Counted from the first letter of the stretch, positions 1 to 12,179 are shown. The stretch: DNA of 64,000 nt from Acanthaster planci (GCF_001949145.1 NW_019091448.1:309594-373593); one strand, 5' to 3'. The notes: generated from the letters alone by a model not told the origin. Translations and numbers: made by a program.

Positions 1-1396
1 AAATTTCCATATATGGACTTGATGCCTCTATGCACAAACCCGTGAGGCTTGTCTGAAAACAACCCAAGTGTTTTCTAAGTAAATGCTTCAGAATTTTCTC
101 GGCTAAATTTCACTTTTTAGGACATACATGTTATTACTCTCTGACTGCTGTTATATTACGGGAAAACTCCTGTTGTCTGTACAAATCTCTCATCTGAATT
201 TTTTTTTCTTCCTTTCAGCAGTGTTTGTGGTATGCTATTTTCAGATCTCCAAACATTCAGAGCATCTCTGTCAAGTTGTTCGTTGTTAGTGATTAATTAC
301 AGTCTTAGACAGTTACTTAAAACAAATTGCAGCTAGAATTCGTGGAAGTGGAATTGCAAATATTCGTACTGGTGGATGAGGTGATTGAGTGCCTTACCAA
401 GCATACATGGGATGTTGTGTCTAGCTGGGATCATGAACTTAAAGAAATTCAAGATAATTGTGTGTGCAGATTGGTCAGTGCATCAACTAGCAATACATAC
501 AGGGACTGTACATGTACATTATACATATATGTACTTGTACATGTGTATAACGTGTCTTTTAGATATTTGTAACACTGTTCACACTCTACCCGGTACCTGT
601 GCTGTACCCTATTCAATTGTACATTATGCTCAGCAGAAACTTTCACATTTGCATTGAATGTTGTAGAATTAGTTATTCACAATTCAGATTTTCTGCAGCC
701 TGAGTTTATCATTTAAAGGGGAAGCAAAATTGTTATTTTTGTCATTTATGAATGATTAAGTGCTACACATTCAGTTAATCTGCTGTCTTTAATATTTTCC
801 CATTGGCGCATATTTTATCCATATTTTTTCTTTTGTATATATGTATTAAGACAAAGTGCATTTTCATTGCGGAGGAATTTAACATGCATGACCTTTGTTT
901 TCTGCTTTGCAATATGCAAAGTGTAAATGTTGAATGCTTCATCACTTTGTTGATGTGCTAATTAGGTTGCACGGCCGGCAAATGAGTTTATTCTTGGCTT
1001 AAGAAAGAGTATGACATTTCCAAACAGCTGAAGAGGTCAACTGCATGGGGGATTTGACATCAAAAGTCATCATGGAAATGACCACAACCAAACTTCAGAA
1101 ATTCCTCATTTAATTTTTATCTTGATAACCCGATTGTGCTTAATCAAATATTTCAGCATTTTCAGTGAATTTGAGTAATTCAGAGTTAGAATAATGTTGG
1201 TCTGACTTCCTAACAAGCAATGGTCCATGCAGATTTGTTTCATGGAGATCAGTTGATTGTATCCATTAACAAGCTCCAGCCATGTGATATGACATCGGTG
1301 GTCTTGGCCTCATTGGCCAAAGCCATCAGGTAGAGGAAATGTGCGAGAAGCTGTTAATGGTACCACGTTGTTCATGAAGATTGTCGGGAGATAACT

Positions 1397-1513
1397 TGTG
1401 ACCCACTCTCCCCAAACCAGGCTGAAGTAGGTGACTTCATTTCCCTGAAAAAGCCATCATTAACCTTATAAACAGCTATGTACTTCAGCCTGGTTTTGGG
1501 ATGGTGGGTCACA
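1397..1513. repeat. Foldback element, about 33-bp arms
   Basis: The left arm begins TGTGACCCACTCTCCCC and the right arm, read in reverse complement, begins TGTGACCCACCATCCC. Both then run through AACCAGGCTGAAGTA, so about 33 bp pair with a few mismatches around a loop of about 50 bp. This looks like a short MITE or foldback insertion. No clear target-site duplication was seen. Confidence 0.7.
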
Positions 1514-3139
1514 ATTGTATATGTCCTTGTTTGTAGACGCATTGTTGAGCTGCTCTTTCTAGCCAGTACATCTAAAGTTTGCAAAGGGTCAGAGGCAAGT
1601 CACAGGGCAGGCTTTGGAAGGAAGTCAGTCCCTCCATCCACGGCTCGTTGAATACTTCATGCAAGGGCAAATTTGTGACTGGATCCCAAGAAATGAGTCT
1701 TAAGAGAGTAATTTGTTTAATTTGGCTTTAGAAAGGGTAAACTGAATCTTTGTGTTGAGGTATCACTCAGTTTGGCATTATGATGTAAAGTGGACATTAC
1801 ATTCTGTGTATGTGGGTGGAAAATGATTGATTTTCATTGTGCAGGATTGTTTTGAAGGACTTGTAACTCAAAAGTGGCTCTGGCAAATTCCAACGCACTT
1901 TGTTAGGCAGGTTTGCTGTAACAACATAAGAATGTACTCACAGTAGACCGGTATCTTGCCACACTGACCTTTACACTTACGAAAAGATGGCTGTGCCTAT
2001 GCTAAACAACTTTTTGTTAGGTTGGGTCACATTTCTGACATTTTGGTAAATTTGTCAGTCGCTGATTTCCAAAAGCTGAGCACATTTTTAATCCAAACAG
2101 ATCTGACTGTGAACGTTTTGTAATATTGCATATTGGAAGCACAACAGCCTTAAACTGTGCAACTTTCTTTGAACAAGTTTAGAGAAGAGTCACGTTAAAG
2201 TGCAGTATTACACTTTATTTCTTTTTGGTTATCCCAGTGCTTTGAATAGGCGCTTCAGCATCTCCATTGAATCTTCCCCAGAGTAAAGACATTTGGAGGT
2301 TGCAAGCCAGCATGTAGTGTTCAGAACTCTCTCCGAGTACTGCATTTGGTGTGGCTGGCAGTTGAAAGTAAAATTGTATGTTAAAAGTGCGAGCCATGGC
2401 TGCCAAAAGAGCATGCATGCAAAGTTCTCACCAACCTGTGAGAGTTTGCAGATTTTTCTGTCACTTTGTGTCTGGTGAAACTGAGAGACTTTTTGGCCTG
2501 TAAGTCAAATGGGGGTTCTCTTTTAAAACTTATTTTTGTAAAATTGTTTTGTCTTTTTCAAATTTTTTAATGTCTATTTTTATAACTGGTATTTGCCATC
2601 TTGTTTGTGCTTTGTAAACAATTTTTTCTTAGAAACGGTTAAATGCGTCAAGGTTATTTGTGTTCTCACATTTCCAAAGACCACTTCTCAAAACATCTTC
2701 GTCGTAAATTCTTGTGTCTAGGTTAATCAGCAAAACGCCCTAATAAAGAATTTTCTTTTATCTTGGCATTAAAAAGCAGTTTTGAAAATAAGCTGTATTA
2801 CATGATGTGGTGAAAAGCAGAGTGCTCATTTGTCACATTTAGTGGTTTCTATTCTTCAGTGTATGTTATTACTGTAATGATGGATATAAACCCAACAGGT
2901 CAGCAATGTGATCCACAAAATTGTTCAGTATTCAGGGTTTTTTTTAACTAGATGAGAAGTGTTTTGAAATGCTGGTGCGATGTCATAATTTAGTTTCCAC
3001 TGCAATACAAAACGGCATTTGTGTATACATGTATAAAGACTTTTTTAGAAAGCAGCTGAAGATTTCTTCTCCAGAAAAATCAATGAAACTGCTTTGAAAT
3101 TGATTGTGGAATTTCTCCAGTGCCACTATGTTGCTTAAT

Positions 3140-3375
3140 ATACTTCTAAAAAAAAGTTAAGGCTCACTTTTTTCTTAACTTGTAATTTTGCCAAGCAATG
3201 AAAGGGGTCTAGTTCTTTCATTTTTTGTTTGTCTGGATGGTGTTCTCATTGGAATAAAAAAATGTTCCAAATGTTTCAAAACATCAAATGAACATTTTCT
3301 CAAAATGGACAGTTTCAGGGAAAAGTCAAATGACAAAATGCAAAACGGTCCTTAACTTTTTTTGGCGTAGTGTAT
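3140..3375. mobile_element. Mariner-like MITE, diverged copy
   Basis: About 235 bp that align along their full length with 59883-60104, sharing blocks such as AAGTTAAGG, AAGCAATGA, GGGGTCTAGTTC, TTGGAATAAAA and TGTTTCAAAACA, and ending in CCTTAACTTTTTTTGGCGTAG. The ends are imperfect inverted repeats beside TA. The other copy has better-preserved termini. No transposase remains, so it is a non-autonomous relic, probably Tc1/mariner-type judging from the flanking TA. Confidence 0.75.
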
Positions 3376-3614
3376 TATCACTCACAGAAAATGAACTGGA
3401 AAATGTAATGAAACTCCCAGTACATACCTACTTGGGGCGTTAACCATTTATTCACAAATGAACTATGCTGGATACACAAATTGACACCTGTCATTCATAG
3501 AGGAGGAACAAGTATCAAAACAATGGCAGCCACACCTTTACTGTAGATGCCGAGTGCATACAGTGACATCAACATTATTAAGTGTTGTCTAAAGGCCAAG
3601 CTGTAACACTCTTA

Positions 3615-3967
3615 GGGCCTATTTACACAGCAAGCGATAACCTTAACAACTTTCTACGTAAAGGAGAGTGGGCAAAACACAGAATAGGACGACTGTACAT
3701 AGAAATGTGCAGTTTTTGAAAGACACAGCAGTGAAATTTTTGGCCAGTCGGCGGTCTCATTAGTTACATCATGGATTGAGTGGCAAAGTTGAGCGCCTCC
3801 CTGTCATGTCTTCAATTCTTCTGAGTGCTTGTTGTTATCACGGAAGGCCAGTAAAAAAAACCTGACATACCGACCAGTTTCCACATTATATGAGTGTAAA
3901 TGTAAAACATCGCACTTCATATTTCTGTTGCTGTCTCTGCTTATCACTTGCCTGTTTGAATGGGACC
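3615..3967. mobile_element. PIF/Harbinger-type MITE with TTA duplication
   Basis: The left end is GGGCCTATTTACACAG followed by CAAGCGATAA. The right end in reverse complement is GGTCCCATTCAAACAGG followed by CAAGTGATAA. The 353-bp element is flanked on both sides by TTA (3612-3614 and 3968-3970). A GGG-starting terminal repeat and a 3-bp TTA duplication are the known signature of PIF/Harbinger elements. There is no transposase frame, so it is a non-autonomous derivative. Confidence 0.7.
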
Positions 3968-4967
3968 TTACTGTTACACCTTAGCCTGCAAAGTTGGAGG
4001 CAGAGATATTCCTGATTTGTAGTTAACACATGTATGAATAATTATTAATTAATATGTACATGTAAACAAAGATAATGAATAGATCAGGCTCTCCAGAAAG
4101 GTCTCAAAAATACACTTCTGTATGTTGTTGATACCGAAGGTATATTTTGCAGTGTGTGGGGGTACATGTATTCTTTAACATTCACTGGTACCCACTGCTA
4201 CAGATGGATGCTGGCATTTGCTAATCTCTATTGAGATGTTATTGGCTAGATATCATGTAGCCTGTGATCTAAGTTCAAAACTTTATGTGCACAATATGTG
4301 CGCAAACACTGTACCCGTATTTGTGTGGATTATGGTAATATGCTACCCACAATGCTGTGAGCTTCCTTCACTATTCTAGAGAGATAAGCCACTGACGTTA
4401 ATGAGGTGTGAGTGAATTTCAGCTGATGCATCTTTAATTCACCATTTTACTATTCATTATGCACCTTCAGCAGTTCTGGAAATGATTAAACCACAAGCAA
4501 TGCCTCCAATCTAATAAAAAATGTGAAGTGGCCTGATTTTTTTTTGTTGGGTGTCTGGTTTTAAACCCACAAAACCTAGAGTGTGTGTGAACAGCAGGCC
4601 TTTACCATGTTGAGGAGACACTTCCTTTTGCTAAGGAAGTAAAGACCGAGTTGTGGGGACAAATACATGTTTCAATGTGTTGGAAGTCCCCATAACTACA
4701 GAGTAAGTATGTTGAGATGTTTAAATCAGTATCCAGTGTTGCACACGACTGCCATAGAGCATCGGTCACCCGAGAGTGGGATTGCTACTCAATATCAATG
4801 TACAAGGGGAAAAAGTGCTCATCACGTATCAGAGGTTTGCAGTTTTCCGACTCATGCCAGAATGTGCAATAAGGAACCCACTGTCAGTCCCACAGAGATC
4901 AGGAGAGTGCATTAAAATACAACACAATGGGGCAATGACTCTGCTTCAAAAGGTATCAGTTGGAGTG

Positions 4968-5197
4968 GACAGAATGCACCCGCTAAGTCATGTGACCTAC
5001 GGCAGGTATCAAACATCAACAAACATGGTATCCTCCCATAGCAAAGTGTGCTCTACGTGTTGCTTCGTAAAAAGAAAGCCGATTTTTGCTATAGTACTTG
5101 GCACTTTAGTTCGAGTTCAGTACCGACCATCGGCTTGTTGGATATTTGATACCAACTATAGGTCATGTGACTTACCGGACGCAATCGGTCTACTGTC
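4968..5197. mobile_element. Foldback MITE, about 45-bp inverted ends
   Basis: The left arm contains TAAGTCATGTGACCTA then GGTATCAAACATC. The right arm in reverse complement contains TAAGTCACATGACCTA then GGTATCAAATATC. Outer parts beginning GACAG also match loosely. Total length is about 230 bp. Family is unclear and no duplication was identified. Confidence 0.6.
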
Positions 5198-5745
5198 ATT
5201 TTGAATTTAGCCCTTGAAGAAAACCGCCCTGCATGCAGGTCTCAGAAATAATTTGTTTTGTACAGAAGTTATTACACAGTAAGCTCTTGGAACAGGTACA
5301 TCGTGGTCTGGGTCAAGCTATCAGTCGCTTTTCAGGAACAGCACTTCAGCAAGATACAATGTCAAACATGTCTTTACACCATTTCAGTACACACATGGGT
5401 ATGCAAAAACAGAAAACTGTTGCCTCTGTGGCCCCGTAACCAGTAACATCCTGAAAGAAATCCTGACAAAAAATTTGTTCCCTCTGTTTGAAATTCTGAA
5501 ATCCTTTGGGCCTGTGCAGATATTGTTGAGCCAAGTTCAAAGAAAGAGAACTGGCCCTCAAACATGGCTGGACCCAACTCTTTTAACATTTCATAGTTAC
5601 AGTTGAGCATCAGTTTTGTCAAGCCACAAATTTGACAATTTTTTTACTGAATATACATCCCCAAAACATACAACATACACCCCAAAAATGACAAATGTGA
5701 CTCTTAACCCTTGTGCTAGCATTTCTGCAAGGCTGTCATGTGACC

Positions 5746-5891
5746 CAGTGTTGTAGTCGAGACCGCTTAAGACCTTCACATAGACCAACAGAAGACCTCC
5801 AGTCTGAATTCAAGTCACAAGCTATTCAAACGAACTGCAACAAAAGCATTCTGTTGATTGGTCTTGTGATGTCTCAACTTCGTGTACACTG
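5746..5891. mobile_element. hAT-type MITE, diverged copy
   Basis: The left end CAGTGTTGTAGTCGAGACC and the following 100 or so bases match the intron 7 element at 36468-36668 (shared AAGACCTCCAGTCTG, TCAAGTCACAAGCTATTCAAA, GAACTGCAACAAAAG). The right end is degraded to GTCTCAACTTCG then CACTG. Shorter and older than the intron 7 copy, and without a readable target-site duplication. Confidence 0.75.
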
Positions 5892-7074
5892 GTCACGTCA
5901 CACAAGGGCTAACATAATCAAAAAGACATGGACAATTAGGAGACACCTTGAGGTCTGGTAGCCACTACAATCGCATAATGCCTTTTTTTGTTGATTTTCA
6001 GGTACTCTGTCAACATTCGCATTTATCAGGTGACTATAAATTGCTCCTTTTTCAGCATACGCATCAGAATTTGCAAAAAGTTTGATTTTTCTTGATACAT
6101 AGTCACAACTTTGATATGTTTGATGCATCTATAAATAGAAGAAGCACCTCAGACTTTACAGTACCTTTTTACAGTCAATGGGCACCACCTATTTTCAGTG
6201 CTTCGCAGTGAATGGAGAAAAAGCCATCAGATCTGTCCATAATGATGGAACAACAGATAAGGCTGATGCATCGCATGCTCTGATTTGTGCAAATCCCAGA
6301 GCCTCTCGCAGTGTTCTGCTGCAGTGGGGACTAACACTGCTCAAAAAAGGTTCTGTTCACTGTACAAAGTGGGCAATACTTGAGGGGTAGCCCTGAAGTT
6401 AAAATAACGTCAAAAGAGCATTTCCGATGCACTAGCTATACTGATGTCTGCTTGTACTTCTTTGTGTCCAGGATTTTCTTGCCGCACATTGCACAGATTC
6501 CTGCAAAACAGCACACAGAAGATAATTTTAGAAGAACAGAAGGACACAAAACCACCACTCGTTTTTTTTCTGTTTCATACTAGTGAACATATTACTCAGT
6601 TGTTCACTTACATTACTGTTGTGGAAACAAGACCTAACCCCCAAAGGGCGGCGTGGATATTCAAGCCGGAGAAGAGTGTGGCTTCTTGGTTTTTTTTTTT
6701 CAATTGCACAGATTGATGGTTGGAACTGGGGAAGTCATGGAAAACATGGATACTTGTATGCGTATATTTACATGTCTCTGCTTTCCTTCCATTCTCAGTG
6801 ATTTCCACTGTCAACCTCAATACAGGTTTGAAGAAACTGTTGGATATTGTTCTTTACGTAATTCCCTCACTTTTACTCCTTCAGTTCTCTTGCTCTTCAT
6901 GTCGCTACACAGTGTCACAGTTATCAGTTTTCTGATGTGCAGTACCAAAATGGGGGGGGGGGAATGATCGTGTTGTTATTTATTAAGTATTTCTAGTAAT
7001 GAAACCAAGGATCCCTCAAAAACGCCCGGGGTCACTGTACAGTTTGTGAGCCTGAGGAAATCCAAGAGGAGACA

Positions 7075-7265
7075 GTGAGAAGCAGTTACAGTTTTAGAGG
7101 TGGGAGGACAACCTCAGAGGAATATTCTGGGTAAAACCCACAGAATCAAGTTGGGACTGGAAACCAGATCCACTTCAGCACCGAGCCGGGAATCGAACCC
7201 AGGCCGCAGAGGTGAAAAGCAGGGAAAGAACCACCATGTCGACCCGACTCCTCATCCTAAGGGCC
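7075..7265 (-). mobile_element. tRNA-derived SINE fragment
   Basis: Read on the minus strand the stretch carries GGTTCGATTCCCGG, a good RNA polymerase III B box (plus-strand 7187-7200), preceded by CTCTGCGGCCTG. Downstream comes a conserved-looking body including TTGATTCTGTGGGTTTTACC. A tRNA-like head with an unrelated body is the layout of a SINE. A clean A box and a terminal tail were not found, so the copy may be 5' truncated. Confidence 0.55.
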
Positions 7266-7620
7266 CACCTCATAACAGGTAACACACAGTTTTCGTGCAG
7301 AGGTAACTCAAGATGGTGCAAGTGGGTTCCTAGTGCAAGCCGCCCACAGGGGCCAATAGTTACCGTGTGTCTCTTACCTATTTTATAAGCACATCCCTGG
7401 CAGTAGTGTGAGCCGACTTGGTGCACAGACTGCTTACATATCCGACACTTGTTAAACTGTGTGGTGTAAGGATTATATCTAAGGTGGAAATAACAGTATG
7501 AAAATTGAAAATAATGACTGATTGATGCTACTTAGTACTTTCTGCTCATGCCATTTACTGATGTGCTTATTGCAAGCCTGTTTTTCTTTCATACATTTAG
7601 GCTGCATCCGAATCCATTGT

Positions 7621-7691
7621 CTACAGCTAGGTCTTGGTTTTCACTCCATTGAAAGTACGTGGAGACGCGCAGACAATAGACCTAGCTGTAG
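7621..7691. repeat. Hairpin with perfect 14-bp arms
   Basis: CTACAGCTAGGTCT at 7621-7634 pairs perfectly with AGACCTAGCTGTAG at 7678-7691 around a 43-base loop. It may be the terminal part of a foldback insertion. No RNA gene is recognised in it. Confidence 0.6.
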
Positions 7692-8564
7692 CTCTGGAAG
7701 CCCGTTTTGGACACAGCCTTACTCTGAAGCTAAGCCCAGACATGTCCATTTTCTTCCTGAACAATAGGCAGTGCAGTATTTCAACTGTGATTGTACACAA
7801 GACAGGACTTGATGTACATGTGTCTATGCAGGACCAAAGCCATGTTTTGTGATAAAACCACTCAATCAAAAAGAAGATGGAAACTTTTGTTCCAACAGAT
7901 GTCACAGCATTCAAATCATAGAACGTGGTGTTGAGTAGAGTTTTGGAATAGGTGCACTTGCATGAGACCAAGGACATTTCTTAAATTATGTAGGTGCTTA
8001 CGTGTATAATGATGCACTTGTGGTAAACTGATTAACCCGAAATTGTCAAATCCTGATGCACAGGACTTGAGTCATTCCCACTCTGCATAGCGAAAGATTT
8101 AAGAACAAATGCAAAAATGCCCCAAGCTCATAGAAACATGCAAACTTTTGGGCATAATAAAATAATAACTGATATATTTCTGCATTCAGGGGAGGATTCA
8201 GAGAGGACGTCACAAAGACCTTGCTTTCTTGCCAGTAAGTAGCTTGTTTTCTCCAACCTTCCGCCCACCACTCTCTGGAAAAAAAAAGGGAAGACACCAA
8301 TGCACAGTTACAGTCCCTATTATGCAAATCTGCAACATGGACAGCAATGGAGAGAATAGAAAAGGTAAAGAGCAGGCTAAATTTAGTCTACCTCCATGTT
8401 TATGCACTGGTAGAAGTGAATTTAACCAGTTAAGGGGACTGGGAGTGTAGATAAGGAACTGGCTAGAGCTTCATTTTTTTAATTCACTAATTTTCCCCCA
8501 GGCTATTTATTATTTGAAAGTAAAAGTACATGTATTTAACTTTTCATCATGTCCATCGTGTACA

Positions 8565-8790
8565 TTTAACCCTAACCTTCCCCAACCACGCAGAATTAAA
8601 CAGTAGTAAAGTGTTTGATTCTGTGGGGATAGGTCTGGTGGGCCCATAACAGCTGGCTTTTGCATTGGGTTTGGCATACCTCAGAAAAACAAAGTCCAAC
8701 AGCCTCTGTCCACAAAGTCCCATATGGGTGTTTAACTTTGTGTGAATGGGGAAGGTTAGGGCCAGCAACCCTTGGGGGGTTAGGGTTAAA
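8565..8790. mobile_element. Foldback element with TTAACCCTAACC ends
   Basis: The left end TTTAACCCTAACCTTCCCCA is followed by CACGCAGAATTAAAC. The right side carries the inverted partners GTTTAACTTTGTGTGAATG and GGGGAAGGTTAGGG, then GGGTTAGGGTTAAAG. The arms thus include two telomere-like TTAGGG words by virtue of the repeat sequence. About 226 bp in total. A 160-codon minus-strand open frame crosses the element and is judged accidental. Confidence 0.6.
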
Positions 8791-9317
8791 GAAACTATCA
8801 AATCAGCATTAAAATTAAAAAACATGCCAAATCCAGGATGATTCTGGTATAACTTTGAGAAAACTCTGTGATGTCTGTGGCGACATGAAGAATACCCTCT
8901 CTTACCAGTTGTGTTCCTGGCTCCAGATTTCCATGGGTCAGGAGTTATAACTTTTCCAAGTTTCTTCTCACCTGCATGTGGAACACAATTTTGAATAGAC
9001 CCAATTGCATAAATTGTAAAGGCCAACATGACCTAGCCAAAGGCAATTAGTTTTCTGTATCACTGAAAACAAAATCAAGCTCTGTTTTTTTCAAAAACCA
9101 ATGTTAGTCAGTCACATGATGGTCTCAAAACCCTGAATCAGTTTGGACGGATTGGACAGGAGATTTGATTGAGAAAGTGAAATCTTAGGAAGTCCAAGTA
9201 ACTTAGACTCTACTGTGACTGTCACCAACCGTGACTAAATGTTGAACAAGGCAATTTGAATTTGTAGCATCCCAATATACTCAGAGTAGAATCTTGAAGT
9301 GAACTGATCTGATCTAA

Positions 9318-9789
9318 TGGGGTTCATTACCATTAGCACCCTGTTCCTATATTATTATAAGGAAACAAAGTCCACTTTCTCAAACTAACTAACATTTTGA
9401 CCTTAAGGAACCATTACTCAATCCTGATAGGCCTAGTTTAGGTAGATTTTGACAATATTAAAACAAGAAAACTTCAAATTTCTAATCCGAGTTTGGAAAA
9501 AGACAACCACTCAGGCGAATCATGCCATTTTGTTTTTCGTCTGGTTGCCCGACTCAGGCATTTGGGATTCATCAAAACAAATTTCCATCCAAGTAAAGGA
9601 ACCGGACTACATTCGCTTATTTGTTGTTACAGCTCTTCGGGGCGGTCATGTGTACTGCCGTTTTACCTAAAAATTTCCCTCAAAACCCTGTTTGCTTTTC
9701 TTTCTAATATGAAAGAAGACAACACCAACAACTTGTTTCGAAAAAGGAGAATTTGTTCCCTTATATAATAGGAACAGGGTGATGAACCC
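9318..9789. mobile_element. 472-bp non-autonomous DNA transposon, 8-bp TSD
   Basis: The ends are inverted repeats: left GGGGTTCATTACC with CACCCTGTTCCTAT inside it, right in reverse complement GGGTTCATCACCCTGTTCCT. Pairing continues through a TAAGG.AACAAA block. The element is bracketed by the identical octamer TGATCTAA at 9310-9317 and 9790-9797. An 8-bp duplication fits hAT or P-like transposition, but the terminal GGG is not the usual hAT CAG, so I leave the family open. No transposase is encoded. Confidence 0.7.
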
Positions 9790-10232
9790 TGATCTAACTG
9801 CACAAACTGATAAAATGAAGTAGGGCCCGCTTTAAGTTAGCACACACAGTTGTGCCTTAAACATGTTAAAGCACTTAGCGTGCATCACACACTGCGCATA
9901 CATCCGCTTAATGGCCAACCGCAACCTCGAATCCATAGATAGGCCTCCAAAAAAGGGCAAGTCATGACTTGGTACGCTTGGTCTGATCTGCCATGTCTGC
10001 AAAGAAGTAAGTCGTAGGCTAAGTCACTGTAATTGTGACCTGCATGACCTGGCCTAACGTAGGCCTACGATTTTGTCTTAATTTACTTACACTTTTCACA
10101 GACCATGACTTTAAAAGACTTGATTAAACTGCAGTGATAAACAAAACAAATTCACTCAAGATAGCACTTCGTCAGTCTACGTCGTGTCGTCAGGTCGTTA
10201 CAAACAGACGCACACGAACATGACGAAAGGGC

Positions 10233-10243
10233 GCAGCCATCTT
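10233..10243 (-). promoter_or_regulatory. Possible YY1-type start site, minus strand
   Basis: The minus strand reads AAGATGGCTGC, one base off the YY1 core AAGATGGCGGC that often overlaps the start codon of housekeeping genes. The stretch around it (10140-10250) is CpG-richer than its surroundings. The frame opened by the ATG runs only 16 codons before a stop, so if this is a gene start it needs an early splice. Weak evidence. Confidence 0.25.
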
Positions 10244-10465
10244 TTTGCATATCTGATATGGGAAAAATACTTTTAAAATCATTCTAACTATTTGCCTAAA
10301 TGTGTTTTAAAACATAGGAGATTTTTGTTTAAAAATTTAAAAACTTTATATTTTTATTTTGTGTGATGAAATTATTTAAAAATGCATTTTTAAAATTTCA
10401 ATCATTAGGCCTATAAAATATCTTTGTACTTTTTTATTTATTCTTTTCTTCAGCCGTCATACCTA

Positions 10466-10502
10466 AGATTGTATAGCGCCGCTGCGCGGCGCTATACAAT
10501 CT
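10466..10502. repeat. GC-rich perfect hairpin, 17-bp arms
   Basis: AGATTGTATAGCGCCGC, loop TGC, then GCGGCGCTATACAATCT: a perfect 17-bp stem with a three-base loop. It lies in an otherwise AT-rich stretch. Partial symmetry continues outside it (GTCATACC on the left, GGTCATAC on the right as a near repeat). It may be the centre of a collapsed palindromic insertion. No small RNA family is recognised. Confidence 0.75.
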
Positions 10503-11183
10503 TTGGTCATACGAGTTCATCATAAATCATTATAGCGCACAACACCGCACTATTACAACAAGGTGCTTGGGAGTTTACAAAAAATTTAAGACTTGAAACC
10601 TAAAATTGTCCTTGTTTTAAACATGACCTTGCATTAAATGTGCGCTTCTTGTATGCTTTCGACTGTACCAGCTTGAAATCATACTAGTTACAGTAGCGCA
10701 ACTCTGTCAGTTGCTGAAATTTCTAGGGATACCATAGAGCTCTATAAAAAACCCTAGAGTGCGCACTCTGTATTCTACGTACGCAGCAAACGCTTAGTAC
10801 TAGTTTGCCAACCGTAGGGCTCATAGTAAAGCTAGAGGGTTGCACTACACCAAATACGCGCCCATAGAAAACGGTGCAAAATCGGACCGAAATAGCGCCG
10901 CCTGTTGACTCTCGTGAAGAGGTTGGCCTCTGTTTTTTTTACTGGAAATTCAAGATTGTGGCCTGAGAAGATCACTTTTCGTTTCAATTCATGGGGGTTA
11001 GCCACGAAAATCTTTTTTATTAACCTTTCGAGGAAGATACCCCAAAACAGCAGTAAAACTAAGCGCTCATTTCTGAATGTAGCCGCCCGCCTCTAGTATC
11101 CAAAATAGGCCCACAATTTGGGGCTTTTTGTGAAAGAAATACCCCAAACTGGAAACTATCAGTCCCAAAATCGGGATCTCTAG

Positions 11184-11226
11184 AAATATTTCTATGATGC
11201 CTCCTGATGGCATCATAGAAATATTT
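11184..11226. repeat. Perfect hairpin, 18-bp arms
   Basis: AAATATTTCTATGATGCC at 11184-11201 pairs perfectly with GGCATCATAGAAATATTT at 11209-11226 around loop TCCTGAT. It is AT-rich, a possible foldback remnant, with no known function recognised. Confidence 0.75.
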
Positions 11227-12179
11227 ATGGTATTTCTTATTGTAAAAACCCCGTGGGATCACAAAATATTAATGAGCTCGCGCGCAAATTCCCATCCAAA
11301 TAAATAGAAATAGTTTGAAATCAATTTCATTGATATTTGTCAAATTACACTGGTCAGGTGTATTAGGGACACAAAAATGTTACACTTTGGACCCTGAATT
11401 TATAGAATGGCCCAATTTACATGAATAGGCCTATACATAATAACAGAATAAAAATGCCGTGAAGCCTGTCTCAAACTGAATTGTGTAAAATAGGCGACAT
11501 ATCATACGCTACTTCTTTCTGTTTGTAATTACTTGCATTTGGACAATTTTAAATTTTTAGTCAGCGGCCTTGGCAAAGAAATCATCAGCCACTGTTTGCC
11601 CTGTGACAGGTTGAGAGGAGAATCATTCCACTCGGCTTCAAACCAAAATAGACCATTTAATGTGTCCCATCTTGGAATTATGCTTACCATTACATTTAGA
11701 AATATTCGTTCATTGTACATTGAGATTCGACCAACAAAATTTAAATAAACGTAGTTGATACATTAATCAACCTAGTTGATCATACGTTTTCTAAGTCTTA
11801 TATATTTCACTGTCCTTTTAATTATTTTAACACAAGGAGGAAAAATTCGCCCCATTTCTCGATATACTTCAATTCCAAGCATAGAGACTTCGTCTAGTAA
11901 TATACATTTTAAAAAAGGAAAGAAAGTTTGTGTGACGCTACCAAGTTACTCAGGGAATGAACACAATTTTTTTTAACTGTAAATTTCTAATTCTTGAAGT
12001 GTGGAGAAAAATTTGGATTTTTTTTTCCACTTGTAATACATGCATTCGCCAACAAGGGACGGGTCACTTTTTAGAAGAAATACCGTGAAACCCATCTTTT
12101 GAACGGGCACAGTGTACCTGACACATCGTTTCATGATGGGTCATGTCGCTATTGCTTTTGACTTGTTCAAATTAAAAGG

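Larger units (their letters stand above)
1..12179. other. Left flank, no recognised protein gene
   Basis: I found no exon chain or known protein domain on either strand. The open frames here are short, compositionally random or lie in repeats. What the stretch does hold is a set of small foldback or terminal-inverted-repeat elements and one SINE, each listed separately. An AATAAA occurs near 2741 and could mark the 3' end of an unseen upstream transcript, but nothing coding supports that. Confidence 0.6.

Noticed and set aside
8547-9029. 160-codon minus-strand open frame
   Set aside because: It runs through the TTAACCCTAACC foldback. No family is recognised and the peptide changes character at the repeat boundary.
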